DNA of 22,190 bases from the IMG/VR virus record IMGVR_UViG_3300049003_000003, positions 1 through 22,190 of that record. One strand, given 5' to 3'. The stretch's first letter is position 1, and each line of letters begins with the position of its first letter. The notes beneath the pieces are model-generated. The model was given only the letters and a program-made list of their open reading frames with translations, was not told the DNA's origin and did not search any database. Origin of the DNA: a virus. Shown here in pieces: positions 1-7,733 of the stretch. The translations under genes were made by a program, and so were the position numbers.

Positions 1-9
1 GTAAGCCAT
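1..9 (-). CDS. start of next structural gene (partial, off left edge)
   Basis: An ATG at 9-7 is followed by codons for Ala-Tyr before the window ends. An AGGGG SD sequence lies about 8 nt upstream (around 17-21), just inside the stop region of the capsid gene. The first three codons are the same as those of the capsid gene. Position suggests a head-completion or further structural gene, but nothing of the product can be seen. Confidence 0.6.
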
Positions 10-20
10 GTTCAGACCCC

Positions 21-944
21 TCAGACGCTCGTGATCTTGCGAGCCGCAGCCGGCTCGACGATGATCGGGACGGTGACGCGGCGCATACGCAGACGCCACA
101 CGTCCTCGTCGTCGTCCCGGATGGTCTTGGCCTGCACACCGACGCCACCAGCGTTGGCGTAGCCGGGGCCGCCTAGGTCCTCGTCAGCCATGCCGCCGAG
201 CATCTGCGAGTCCAGCACCAGCACCGTGCCCGCGGTGGGCAGGTTCGGGGAGGGCAGGAACCGCATCCCGTCGATGACCGGGAACGCGCCGGTGATCAGC
301 GGGTTGCTGCTGTCCGTCTCGCGGGGCAGGAAGCCACCCGAGGTGAACGCGGCGAAGGCGTACGCCCAGGTCGTGTCGTCGAGGACGACCGTGTCCGGGT
401 CGTAGCCCTGGTTGAGGGCCAGGATGGACGCCTTGGCGACGGCGACATCGGTCAGGATCTGCTTCGCCGAGGCCGTCGACCACGTCGCCGCAGCCGCACC
501 GGTGGCCGTGACCGCGGATGCGATGGCGGACAGGGCAACCGAGTCGATGAACTTCACGTTCTGGTTGACCAGCTTGATCATCGCCTTGTTGACGGGCTGC
601 ATCCGCTGGCGCTTGATCGACTCATCGGTGATCTCGGTGTCCTGACCCCACTTGACCGTCTTGGCGATGGACGCCGTGCCGGTCGCAGCAGTGGTCAGCG
701 GGTACTCGGCGCCGGGAGCGACCGCACGCGGGTTGTCCGCAGTGAAGATCGTTTCCCCGGTCTCGTACAGCACCGCCCCGCCCTCGACCGAGAACCGGCC
801 GGTGAGCAGGGTGTCAGCGATGTACCGCTGTTCGGCCAGGGTGCGCAGCCGGCGAGCGATCAGGGTCGGGGAGTTGAGGAACCGGCTGATCGACTCGACG
901 TCGCCCGAGAGCGTCGGCGAGGGGGCCGGGTAGGTGTAAGCCAT
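21..944 (-). CDS. major capsid protein
   Basis: This 307-residue protein is most likely the HK97-fold major capsid protein that forms the icosahedral shell. The evidence is length, position directly after scaffold and decoration genes, and sequence character: an N-terminal helical segment with RRLRTLAEQRYIAD, a central helix-rich region (about 100-150) with VNKAMIKLVNQNVKFIDSVA, and a C-terminal beta region ending VPIIVEPAAARKI. The start is ATG at 944, with AAAGGA at 955-960 as the SD. It is the last complete gene of the head operon in the window. No protease domain is fused to it. Family assignment rests on recognition and gene order, not on a search. Confidence 0.88.
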   Translation of the reverse strand: MAYTYPAPSPTLSGDVESISRFLNSPTLIARRLRTLAEQRYIADTLLTGRFSVEGGAVLYETGETIFTADNPRAVAPGAEYPLTTAATGTASIAKTVKWGQDTEITDESIKRQRMQPVNKAMIKLVNQNVKFIDSVALSAIASAVTATGAAAATWSTASAKQILTDVAVAKASILALNQGYDPDTVVLDDTTWAYAFAAFTSGGFLPRETDSSNPLITGAFPVIDGMRFLPSPNLPTAGTVLVLDSQMLGGMADEDLGGPGYANAGGVGVQAKTIRDDDEDVWRLRMRRVTVPIIVEPAAARKITSV

Positions 945-972
945 GTCAGGTCAGTCCTTTGGTCTCGTCGGC

Positions 973-1341
973 TCAGCGGGTGAGCTTGACTTCGACGAGA
1001 GCAGGCCCCGTCGCGGTGGTCAGGGCCAGGCCGACGACGTTGTAGTCAGCCGTCCCGTTGGTGTGCGTGGCGACGGCACCGGCAGCGGCACCCTCGACGA
1101 GCTGGCCGGCAGTCACGGTCCCCGAGGCGGGGATGCGCTGAACGCCGCTGGTGAAGACGGTGACGTTGTCGCCGGATGCGCCGTCGAAAGCGGCGACACC
1201 GAGCCAGGACGCGGACGCCGCAGTGCTAGGGGCGACGGTGCCGGAACCGGAGACGATCACGAGCTGGCCACCGGTGATGGCAGCCGACGCCGCTCGGGTG
1301 ATCGCATCACCATCATCGTGAAGCGGGAGGTACTCAGCCAT
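973..1341 (-). CDS. head decoration protein (DUF2190-like)
   Basis: This 122-residue Ala/Gly/Thr/Val-rich protein resembles small capsid decoration or stabilisation proteins that bind the outside of the mature shell. It has short beta-strand patches (GGQLVIVSGSGTV, WLGVAAFDGASGDNVTVF, YNVVGLALTTA), as in DUF2190-type proteins, which replace lambda gpD in many actinophages. It begins MAEYLPLHDDGDAIT and ends VEVKLTR. The start is ATG at 1341 with an AAAGG SD about 7 nt upstream. It sits between scaffold and capsid, which is the usual place. No enzymatic residues are expected or seen. Confidence 0.75.
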   Translation of the reverse strand: MAEYLPLHDDGDAITRAASAAITGGQLVIVSGSGTVAPSTAASASWLGVAAFDGASGDNVTVFTSGVQRIPASGTVTAGQLVEGAAAGAVATHTNGTADYNVVGLALTTATGPALVEVKLTR

Positions 1342-1376
1342 CAGATGGCCTTTCTAGGAGTAGAGAGAGGGGGTTG

Positions 1377-1910
1377 TTACTTCGTGCCGAAGAGCTGCGC
1401 GAAGAGGACGTCGTCCTCGGACTCGACGCCGCCGGGAGTGGCCCCGGGACGCAACTGCTCCACCGGACGCCGCTGAGGTGCGGTGGCGGGCGGGGGAGCG
1501 GGCTGGGACTGCGCGGAGATCAGAGCCGCGATCTTCTGAGCGCGGGCAGTGACTTCCTCTTCGGTGCCAGAGCCGAGCAGGTCGAAGTGGTCAGCCGAAA
1601 TGCCGTGCGTGGCAGCCGCCTTGTAGCGGATCGCTTCTGCGCGGGCATTCTCGGCGTCCCGCTTGGCAGCCTCGGCTGCTTCGGCGAAACGCTGAGTCTC
1701 GGACTTGGTCGACTCTTCCAACGCGCGGAACTGGTCGGCCATCGGCTTCAACTCGTTGACCTGCGTGCGGTACTTCGCCGCTTCCTGATTCGCCTTCGTC
1801 AGCGACTGCCGCGCCCACTCGGGGAGCGCACTGGCGTCCTGCGTTTCGGGCTGCTGCTGCGGTGCCTCCGGGGCGTTCTGGGCAGCGTCGGGCGAGACCG
1901 GTTCGGTCAT
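1377..1910 (-). CDS. capsid scaffolding protein
   Basis: This 177-residue protein is probably the internal scaffold that directs procapsid assembly. Three parts are visible: a Pro/Gln/Glu-rich disordered N terminus (1-30), a long predicted coiled coil rich in Ala, Glu, Lys and Gln (about 33-105, for example TQRFAEAAEAAKRDAENARA), and a Pro-rich linker followed by a short acidic and hydrophobic C-terminal tail ending DDVLFAQLFGTK. The tail could contact the capsid protein. The start is ATG at 1910 with a GGAGG SD 9 nt upstream. It follows the MuF-like gene after a 98-nt gap that carries inverted repeats. The call rests on coiled-coil character and position. Confidence 0.78.
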   Translation of the reverse strand: MTEPVSPDAAQNAPEAPQQQPETQDASALPEWARQSLTKANQEAAKYRTQVNELKPMADQFRALEESTKSETQRFAEAAEAAKRDAENARAEAIRYKAAATHGISADHFDLLGSGTEEEVTARAQKIAALISAQSQPAPPPATAPQRRPVEQLRPGATPGGVESEDDVLFAQLFGTK

Positions 1911-1971
1911 GGGGGTGTCCTCCAGGGACTGTGGATTGGTGGTGCATCCGCCGTCACCTGGACGGGGAAGA

Positions 1972-2017
1972 TTTAGGACATGACCTAAAGGGTCCTAAGA
2001 GGTTTTCTTTAGGACCC
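1972..2017 (-). repeat. nested inverted repeats around the MuF-like stop codon
   Basis: GGGTCCTAA (1990-1998) and TTAGGACCC (2009-2017) form a perfect 9-bp stem with a 10-nt loop. The right arm contains the stop codon of the MuF-like gene. Immediately beyond, TTTAGG (1972-1977) and CCTAAA (1984-1989) form a second, 6-bp inverted repeat around a CATG core. The minus strand has no clear U tract after the stem, so this could be a weak terminator, an RNA-processing site or a protein-binding site. It occupies the gap before the scaffold gene. Confidence 0.55.
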
Positions 2018-2785
2018 GTCGGCCTGGCGCTCGTTCCACGCCTTGCGGAAGGCGGCCATGCGCTGGGCACCGCTCAGGCCCTGCGCCGATTCCCTGTAGA
2101 TCGCATCGGCCTGGTCGCTGATCGCGGGTAACTGCTGTCCGCGGCTGAACGCCGGGGCGCCGGAGCATCCGCAGTCGTTGTGCGCTTGAAAGGCGACGGT
2201 GTCCTTCTTGTACACAACGCCTCGACTGGAGAGGAGGGCACAGAAGGCGCACGGGTCGCCGTCGGTCACGCGATACCAGCCGACCGCGGCACGATCGTGC
2301 TTGACCGTTTCCAGCACCGTCGTGCGGCCACCGTCGAGCGCCACCCGGGCAGCAGTGCCGAGGGTGGTTGACAGTGCCGTATTCGGCTGCGCCGTGTCCT
2401 TGGCGATCATCCCGGGACCGGAGAAGCCGAACGCCTTGGCCATCCACTGGGGATCAGGAGCGGGGGCCGTCTTGATCAGGCTCCGGGGAGTCGGTGAGCT
2501 CAGCGCCTGCGCCCGAGCGGACTGGTAGAACCGCCCGGCCGCCGCGGACGACTGCCCGTGGTAGTTGCCGACCAGGAGTTGCATGGCCCGGAGCCACCCG
2601 GGGAACGTCTCCGCCAGCCGCGTCTTGTCCAGCGCCGGCCACAGCTTGATCACGTCCCGCATCAGTGCGGCACGGATCGCCATCTGCACGGCCTTGGCAG
2701 CGACGGCCGCCTCGAGGGCATAGGTGGCGGCCTGGCCGACGTCGACACCCTGCGGGGGCGCCTGCTGGTCGGCGGGTGCGGTCAC
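2009..2785 (-). CDS. MuF/VG15-like minor capsid protein
   Basis: This 258-residue protein matches the VG15/MuF-like head proteins found after the portal gene in many actinophages. Members are packaged in small numbers and some homologues are annotated as capsid maturation proteases. The N-terminal two thirds is helical. The diagnostic part is a cysteine/histidine cluster: DPCAFC (C179, C182), then HNDCGC (H202, C205, C207), which fits one metal site. The start is GTG at 2785, overlapping the portal stop by 4 nt (GTGA), so the two are translationally coupled. No protease active site is obvious, so I do not call it a protease. Confidence 0.75.
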   Translation of the reverse strand: MTAPADQQAPPQGVDVGQAATYALEAAVAAKAVQMAIRAALMRDVIKLWPALDKTRLAETFPGWLRAMQLLVGNYHGQSSAAAGRFYQSARAQALSSPTPRSLIKTAPAPDPQWMAKAFGFSGPGMIAKDTAQPNTALSTTLGTAARVALDGGRTTVLETVKHDRAAVGWYRVTDGDPCAFCALLSSRGVVYKKDTVAFQAHNDCGCSGAPAFSRGQQLPAISDQADAIYRESAQGLSGAQRMAAFRKAWNERQADGS

Positions 2786-4218
2786 CCTCCGCCGAGCCCG
2801 GCAGCAACGTGCGGGTCAGGTGCCTGGGTCTGCTTGCTCAGCGTCACCATCAGCTTGTCGAGGGAGTCGCCGGACTTGATCAGCTCCACGGCCTGCTGCT
2901 GGTCCTGATCGGTCCAGCCGGGGACGCGCTTCCACAGCATCTCCGCCGGGATCCCGAGCATCTGCTGCATCTTCCCCAGCGCATCCACGATCGCCCCGGG
3001 AGACGTGGTGGTCATGTCCCGCCACCGGATCTGCGAGGACGTGTCCGATGCGGCCGAGTCGTCGCCGTCGATGAGTGCCGCCGTCCGCAGCACCAACTCC
3101 CAGGATTCGCCGAACGAGGTCTTGATCTCCGACCCCTTGCGGTCCTTGCCGGCGTCCATCGACGCGACCGCTTCCGCACCCACGTTGCGGGGTGCCGTGC
3201 CCGACGAGCCGAGCGCCGTCGCCGGCACCTGCGCGATGGCCGACATGTCGGCGAGCGCGGAGTCCTTCGACGTGATGTAGGGCGCCAGGTCGGTGCCGTC
3301 GAGGGTGCCGACCTTCACCGTGTCGTCCTTGAACGTCCACAGCTCCGACGCCGCCGCCTTCAGTAGCTCCTGCTCCGACTGCGGAATCCAGCCGATCACG
3401 TACCGCTGCTTGAACGCCTGGTAGTACTGCGCGATCGACATTTCGAACGTGGTCTCGTCGATGCGGCGCTGAATGTCGATCAGCGGCTCGACGATGCCGA
3501 ACTGCTCCTCGCCGTCGAGAAGCATCCGGTCCCGGAAGCGGGCCACCGGGCAGAACCCGAGGCCGTGCTCACGGGCCTCGAGGAAAACCCACTGCGTACC
3601 GTCCGGAATGCGCATCTGCGCACCCAGACCAGAGAGCGGATACTTCTCCACCCCGATGTGGTAGACCATTTCCTCGTCGTAGAGCTTGACCATCGGCCCG
3701 TTGACGTCGAGGGCCATCATCGGCCAGTCGTCCACGGTCGGGTCCTGGTAGATCGCCGTCATTCGGCGCGGCGAGTAGCCCTCGATCACAGGCGCGGTGT
3801 CACCGGGCAGGATCGTCACGTACGACGCCCCGTACTGGAGCGCAGAACGGTGCACACCCGTCTGTCGGGCGTCCAGGCCGTTCTTCTGCCAGTACTTCCA
3901 CGCCGACGACGGAATGCCGTTGGCCTCGATGTAGCCGTCAGCCTTCATCACCTGCGAGAAGGTGTCGAGGATCAGCGGGAGGAAGTTGGTACGCGACTTC
4001 CACGCCAGGTTCTTCATCACCTGCGGGGCGTCCTGCGGCATCTCCACGGTGGGAGCACCAAGACCGACCGCAGTGATCGGCTGGTTCATGTACTGCGAGT
4101 AGGCGCGGCGAGGGTTCACGGCGGCGGCGATGAAGTTCAGCCGCTCGGCCTCGTAGATGCGCGGACCGCCCCAGATGTTGCGGGCTGCGTCTAGCGCGTC
4201 CTTAGGCTTCAAAGCCAC
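2782..4218 (-). CDS. portal protein
   Basis: This 478-residue protein is the dodecameric portal through which DNA is packaged and ejected (SPP1 gp6-like family). Recognisable parts are the N-terminal region AERLNFIAAAVNP, the helical wing segment NFLPLILDTFSQVMKADGY, the central FEMSIAQYYQAFKQRYVIG, and the conserved region near 330-360 with AIAQVPATALG and AGKDRKGSEIKTSFGESW. A Gly-rich tail ends the protein. The start is GTG at 4218 with an AGAGG SD about 10 nt upstream. It follows the large terminase gene by 13 nt and overlaps the next gene by 4 nt. Length is normal for the family. Confidence 0.92.
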   Translation of the reverse strand: MALKPKDALDAARNIWGGPRIYEAERLNFIAAAVNPRRAYSQYMNQPITAVGLGAPTVEMPQDAPQVMKNLAWKSRTNFLPLILDTFSQVMKADGYIEANGIPSSAWKYWQKNGLDARQTGVHRSALQYGASYVTILPGDTAPVIEGYSPRRMTAIYQDPTVDDWPMMALDVNGPMVKLYDEEMVYHIGVEKYPLSGLGAQMRIPDGTQWVFLEAREHGLGFCPVARFRDRMLLDGEEQFGIVEPLIDIQRRIDETTFEMSIAQYYQAFKQRYVIGWIPQSEQELLKAAASELWTFKDDTVKVGTLDGTDLAPYITSKDSALADMSAIAQVPATALGSSGTAPRNVGAEAVASMDAGKDRKGSEIKTSFGESWELVLRTAALIDGDDSAASDTSSQIRWRDMTTTSPGAIVDALGKMQQMLGIPAEMLWKRVPGWTDQDQQQAVELIKSGDSLDKLMVTLSKQTQAPDPHVAAGLGGG

Positions 4219-4231
4219 GCCGAACCGCCTC

Positions 4232-5875
4232 TCATCTGAAGAATGCTTGGCCCGTGTAGACCTTCTTGGGTGCCGCTGCGAGCGCCAGACGGCGCACCAT
4301 TCGGGCGCCGATCACGCACACCGCGGCGTCGATCTTGCGGGGGGAGTCGGGTGACTCCTTGGAGATCGACATGCGGCCCTTGTGCGGGGAGTTCCGGGCG
4401 TTCCCGACGTGCCGAGCCGTCCGTGAATCTCCGTCGTGTGTGAACCGCCCCGAGACGATCTCTTCGTGGCACACCTCGGCCGCCTCGGCGAACTCGTAGG
4501 CGTGTGAGCGCATGTCCCAAGCGATGTGCGCCGGCTCCCGGCCAGACGGGGCAGCCATCACCACGTACTGGTCTTTCCAGCGGTCCGGCCACGTCACCCG
4601 GACGAAGCCTTGCCACTCCTGCACGTCGGCGAAGAAGGCCACCACGTTGTACTTCTCGTGGGCCCGGATCACCGCCGAGTCGACAGCGCCGACAGGGACG
4701 ACATCCTCGGTGGTGTGCTTCGGGTCGGGCTCGTAGACGTACTCGGTGAAGACGTGCCCGTCGGACATGCAGCAGCCGACCAGCGCCGTCGCATCCCGAG
4801 ACTTGGAGCCGTCGAAGAAGAGGACGACGTCTTCTCCATCGGAGACGACCCGCGTCGAGTTGGTGAGCTTCGCCCACTCCTGCGGCGTCACCCACGCCCG
4901 CTCATCGGCGACCGGCTGATTCAGGTACTTCCGGCGCGAATCCGACTCCAGCGACTGCAAGTCCCAGATGCGCTCCCGGATCGCGTCCAGGTTCGCCCAC
5001 CAGCAGTCCCCGTAGACGTGCTCGAGGCCAGCCGTGAGACCAACCTCGTCAGGACCCGGCTCGTCATGCAGGACCGTGTTCGGGGGTGCCACGCGGGCGT
5101 CGTAGAGGATCTTCGACTCACCGCGGGTGCGGCCTTCCTCCTGTGCGACCCATGAGTCCCAGGACTTCTCGGCGACCGAGTCGGCGCCGGGCTCCCACGA
5201 GTTGCAGGTCTCCAGCATCCGTGACCCGGACTTGGCCAGGTTGTCCGCCAGCGTCGCAGCGAACTCCGGGCCGTTGCGTGCCGGTGTCCAATGCTCCGGC
5301 TCGTCGCCGACGACGAACGTGAACTCGCCACCCTCAGCGGACGACGCCGAGCCGGTGAGGATGTGCAGCTTCCCGCCGGCCGCCACGTTGTACTGGGTCA
5401 GGCCGGGGTCGAGACCGTGATCCCGGACGACGCGGGAGCCCTTCGGCGCGAACGCCCGCACCATCCGCATGGTGTTCTCGGTCTGCGCCTCGGTGGTGGC
5501 CGCAATGACCACCCACGGCATCGATACGGCTTTCCCGACGCAGCCACCGGGCGCGTCCGGGTCCCAGTGGTCGAGCCGCACGGGCGCGCACAACTCCACG
5601 AGCGCCATGAGGGCCGCGAACGGGCTCTTGCCGCTGCCCTTGGCGAGTCGGCGCACGGCCCGGCGGTACAGCCAGTCGCCCGACTCGTTCAGCGCATAGA
5701 AGTGCAGCAGGAAGTCGATCTGCGACTGGGTGAAGGCGAATCGCTGGCCCGCGTTCGGCCCGTTCGGCTGCCGCAGGTACTTCGACGCCCACCGCACGGC
5801 CTCCCAGCCGAGCGTGAGTGACGGAACCTCGGTCGGGAGAGTGGCTAGACGGTCAGAGGGAGACGGCAGCGTCAT
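4232..5875 (-). CDS. terminase large subunit
   Basis: This 547-residue protein is the packaging motor ATPase and headful/cos nuclease. The ATPase domain shows a Walker A-like AKGSGKS (78-84) and a Walker B region FTFVVGDEPEHW (185-196; D191, E192). RRKYLNQPV (314-322) is the conserved linker segment. The nuclease domain has a first Asp in LFFDGSKSRDATALVG (D355), a second in FFADVQEW (D417) and a late Asp in RKIDAAV (D516), fitting the RNase H-like metal site. A longer frame opens at 5926, but ATG at 5875 has a GGAGA SD and overlaps the previous small gene by only 23 nt, so I chose it. Confidence 0.93.
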   Translation of the reverse strand: MTLPSPSDRLATLPTEVPSLTLGWEAVRWASKYLRQPNGPNAGQRFAFTQSQIDFLLHFYALNESGDWLYRRAVRRLAKGSGKSPFAALMALVELCAPVRLDHWDPDAPGGCVGKAVSMPWVVIAATTEAQTENTMRMVRAFAPKGSRVVRDHGLDPGLTQYNVAAGGKLHILTGSASSAEGGEFTFVVGDEPEHWTPARNGPEFAATLADNLAKSGSRMLETCNSWEPGADSVAEKSWDSWVAQEEGRTRGESKILYDARVAPPNTVLHDEPGPDEVGLTAGLEHVYGDCWWANLDAIRERIWDLQSLESDSRRKYLNQPVADERAWVTPQEWAKLTNSTRVVSDGEDVVLFFDGSKSRDATALVGCCMSDGHVFTEYVYEPDPKHTTEDVVPVGAVDSAVIRAHEKYNVVAFFADVQEWQGFVRVTWPDRWKDQYVVMAAPSGREPAHIAWDMRSHAYEFAEAAEVCHEEIVSGRFTHDGDSRTARHVGNARNSPHKGRMSISKESPDSPRKIDAAVCVIGARMVRRLALAAAPKKVYTGQAFFR

Positions 5876-6038
5876 CGGGGCGCTTCTCCGGGCCGCGCAT
5901 CCACTCGTCATCGCCGTAGCGGGCAAAGCGCACGTTCATCATCAGGCCACTCGCGTAGCGGTACGCCTCCAGCTCCGAGGCGAAGGGCACGAAGGCCGAC
6001 CCGTCCCAGTTGAAGGCGACCCAGACGCCCTCGGTCAT
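5853..6038 (-). CDS. small conserved protein between terminase subunits
   Basis: This is a 61-residue protein of unknown function. It begins MTEGVWVAFNWDGSAFVPFA, then has SELEAYRYASGLMMNVRFA and an Arg/Asp-rich tail. Proteins of this pattern, a short beta hairpin followed by one helix, are common beside terminase genes in actinophages; I know of no assigned role. ATG at 6038 overlaps the small terminase stop (ATGA), and its end overlaps the large terminase start by 23 nt. Its place inside the terminase operon hints at packaging, but that is inference. Confidence 0.72.
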   Translation of the reverse strand: MTEGVWVAFNWDGSAFVPFASELEAYRYASGLMMNVRFARYGDDEWMRGPEKRPDDAAVSL

Positions 6039-6457
6039 CGGACCGAAGCCAGGTAGGTGACCATTGCCGCGTCGGCAGCAGCCTCGTCCTCGTCGACCTC
6101 GGGCGACTCAAGCTCAACCCGGGCCCGACGGCGCGAACCCTCCGTCGTCAGCAGCTCCGTAGCCGCACCAGCCCACGCCGCGATCATCTGCGCCGACACC
6201 CGGCCGCCCGCGAGCTGTCGAGACAGGATCTCCGCCCACACCCGCGCCGTCTGCCAGTCACTCGGCTGATACCAACGAGCCTGACCGGACTGCGCCAGCG
6301 ACTCGTACCAGTCGCGGGCCATCTCATGCCACGTGGGATCGGCCGCGGGCTGCTCGGCACGAATGCCGGGCGCCTTCACCGTCTCGATGCCGTCAGAGTT
6401 CTTGTTCTGCCGGCGACGGTGATCCGAACGAGTCGGAACAGGACCTCGAGCGCCCAT
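6035..6457 (-). CDS. terminase small subunit
   Basis: This 140-residue protein is probably the DNA-recognition subunit of the packaging motor. It starts MGARGPVPTRSDHRRRQNKN, the typical basic N terminus of actinophage small terminases. A helical region follows (WHEMARDWYESLAQSGQARW, then SDWQTARVWAEILSRQL) and an acidic tail (ESPEVDEDEAAADAAM) that may contact the large subunit. The open frame extends to 6625, but ATG at 6457 has a strong AGGAGGT SD 6 nt upstream and begins the conserved sequence. It is immediately upstream of, and coupled by ATGA overlap to, the small gene before the large subunit. Confidence 0.88.
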   Translation of the reverse strand: MGARGPVPTRSDHRRRQNKNSDGIETVKAPGIRAEQPAADPTWHEMARDWYESLAQSGQARWYQPSDWQTARVWAEILSRQLAGGRVSAQMIAAWAGAATELLTTEGSRRRARVELESPEVDEDEAAADAAMVTYLASVR

Positions 6458-6492
6458 CAGTGACCTCCTGGGTCGTGGCGACCCACCTGGGG

Positions 6493-6681
6493 TCAGGAAT
6501 CCTCGGAACGTGCCGCCTGCCACGACGAGAAGTGGCCGACGAAGTTCGCGTACAGCGAGACGAAGACGAGGAACGGCACGCTGTCCCGCCAGAACATCAA
6601 CGTGGGCACCACCAAGACCGCCCACACGACCATCAGGAAGAGATGAAGGCGGCGAAGGTGCGCGGCATCGACACGGCGCAC
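6493..6681 (-). CDS. small two-span membrane protein
   Basis: This 62-residue protein has two hydrophobic segments, LHLFLMVVWAVLVVPTLMFW (about 12-31) and VPFLVFVSLYANFVGHFS (about 35-52), with an Arg-rich N terminus and an acidic C terminus (ARSEDS). The start is GTG at 6681 with an AGGAGG SD 6 nt upstream. Similar short membrane proteins occur near terminase genes of actinophages. A holin role is possible from size and topology, but no lysin is nearby to support it. A role in superinfection control is equally possible. Confidence 0.72.
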   Translation of the reverse strand: MRRVDAAHLRRLHLFLMVVWAVLVVPTLMFWRDSVPFLVFVSLYANFVGHFSSWQAARSEDS

Positions 6682-6694
6682 GGAAGCCTCCTGC

Positions 6695-7252
6695 TCAGAG
6701 AGGCAGGTGCCCCGTCAGGTCCGCGAGTTGGACCGGCGAGCCACGCAGCGGCTTGTTGGTCACCGTGATGTACCGGCCAGAGCCGTAGACCTCGACGCGC
6801 AACCCCCGGAAGGTCAACTTCCGGCCCGTCGGGACGTAGCCATGACCCCAGATGTGAATGCCAGTCCCAGACGGCGACCATTCGACGTAGGTCGCGGGCA
6901 ACTCCGCAAGCCACGCCTTGGCCGCGGGATCGAGGACGCCACCTTCGGCGCAGTGGTCGACGTCGATGCAGACCAGCCCATCACCGTTCAGAACAAAGCC
7001 CTTGCGCGGCAGGTCTCGGACCGCAGAGTAGGACGCCCAGGTGGCCGGATCGGTCGAGCTGGCCGGAGCGCCATCGATCCGGATCGGCCGCTTGGTCGCG
7101 GTGTGCGACACCCACCGAGGAGCGTCCCGCAACTCCGCCGGCACCTGACGCCGAGAGAGTGCCTTGCGACAACGAGTCGAACAGGTCCGGGCGTGCGAGC
7201 GCACCAGCAGCGGAAGATCCGCCCCGCACATCTCGCACACCTGCAACGCCAT
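6695..7252 (-). CDS. PrimPol-like (AEP) domain protein with N-terminal zinc motif
   Basis: This 185-residue protein resembles the bifunctional primase/polymerase N-terminal domain of the archaeo-eukaryotic primase superfamily. A Cys pair set, CEMC and CSTRC (C6, C9, C24, C28), forms a likely zinc ribbon. Metal-binding acids appear in CIDVDHC (D97, D99), the SGxGxH-type motif in SPSGTGIHIW (H133), and the third acidic strand in VEVYGSGRYITVT (E154). No helicase domain is attached. It could make primers for the phage helicase, yet it lies in the packaging operon. ATG at 7252 has no SD, but TAGCCT ends 6 nt upstream, suggesting leaderless translation. Confidence 0.8.
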   Translation of the reverse strand: MALQVCEMCGADLPLLVRSHARTCSTRCRKALSRRQVPAELRDAPRWVSHTATKRPIRIDGAPASSTDPATWASYSAVRDLPRKGFVLNGDGLVCIDVDHCAEGGVLDPAAKAWLAELPATYVEWSPSGTGIHIWGHGYVPTGRKLTFRGLRVEVYGSGRYITVTNKPLRGSPVQLADLTGHLPL

Positions 7253-7439
7253 GCCGACAGGCTACCAGCGATGTCACACTTTTGTGCCCACGACCTGCAC
7301 GAACCTGGCGCGGTATGTAGATACCCCCGCTGGACGGTCAGGGGTGCCCCGGCCTTCACAACCCGTAGCCGATCTCCGGCGCTATACGTCTCGGTGTCGG
7401 GGCCGGCCAGGGCCTGGGACCCCCCCACCCCTCTGTGAG
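7253..7439. other. non-coding gap between HNH and PrimPol-like genes (possible cos region)
   Basis: This 187-bp gap holds the candidate promoter at its left end and a GC-rich end at 7411-7451. That end contains a run of seven C (about 7420-7426) and a 5-bp stem-loop CTCTG/CAGAG (7431-7445) overlapping the HNH stop. In HK97-like phages that carry an HNH gene beside the terminase, cos often lies in such a gap. No cohesive-end sequence can be recognised by eye, so this is only a candidate. Confidence 0.25.
7259..7264 (-). promoter_or_regulatory. candidate -10 box of a leaderless promoter
   Basis: On the minus strand TAGCCT matches the actinobacterial -10 consensus TANNNT. Six bases separate it from the ATG of the PrimPol-like gene, so transcription would begin at or next to the A of the start codon. 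The gene lacks an SD, which fits. No good -35 hexamer is seen at 17-18 nt. Confidence 0.4.
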
Positions 7440-7727
7440 TCAGAGCAGGCCGGGATGCCTCGGCGTCGCCCTCCTGGTAGGCAGGCGGGCAGCCTGCGCC
7501 TCGGTCTGAGTCTTGATCGAGTGACAGTGGTGGCACACACCACGCCTGTTGCTGTAGGACCAACGGTCGCCACCCTTGTGCAGGGGGATGACGTGGTCCT
7601 CCTCGGTCGACACCTCAGTGCATCCATCGAAGCGGAGGTAGCAGATCGGATCGCGAGCGAGGATGTCGGCACGTTGTCTGCGTTGCCGGCTAGTAGATCC
7701 GGGATGCTTGCTGGTGGACCAGGCCAC
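7440..7727 (-). CDS. HNH endonuclease (packaging-associated type)
   Basis: This 95-residue protein is an HNH endonuclease of the short type that works with the terminase to nick or cut at cos in HK97-like phages. The fold is visible: basic N terminus RQRRQRADILARDP, zinc Cys C29 and C36, the first His in TEEDHVIPLHKGGD (D44-H45), N60 in SYSNRRGV, and CHHCHSIKTQTEA (C65, C68, H69). Start GTG at 7727 has AGGA about 10 nt upstream and lies 6 nt past the previous stop. It is 1 kb upstream of the small terminase gene, with the PrimPol-like and membrane genes between. Confidence 0.85.
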   Translation of the reverse strand: MAWSTSKHPGSTSRQRRQRADILARDPICYLRFDGCTEVSTEEDHVIPLHKGGDRWSYSNRRGVCHHCHSIKTQTEAQAARLPTRRATPRHPGLL

Positions 7728-7733
7728 GGGCCG

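Noticed and set aside
2665-3366. Plus-strand frame of 233 codons opposite the portal gene
   Set aside because: It is Arg/His/Pro-rich without recognisable motifs and lies fully opposite the portal coding sequence, as expected for shadows in high-GC DNA.
5876-5926. Longer start for the large terminase
   Set aside because: It would add 17 residues of poor character and enlarge the overlap; ATG at 5875 has an SD and normal spacing.
6458-6625. N-terminal extension of the small terminase
   Set aside because: The strong AGGAGGT before ATG 6457 and the conserved MGARGPVP start there; the extension overlaps the membrane gene.
7431-7445. CTCTG/CAGAG stem-loop as a terminator
   Set aside because: The stem is only 5 bp, overlaps the HNH stop and has no U tract; too weak to call.
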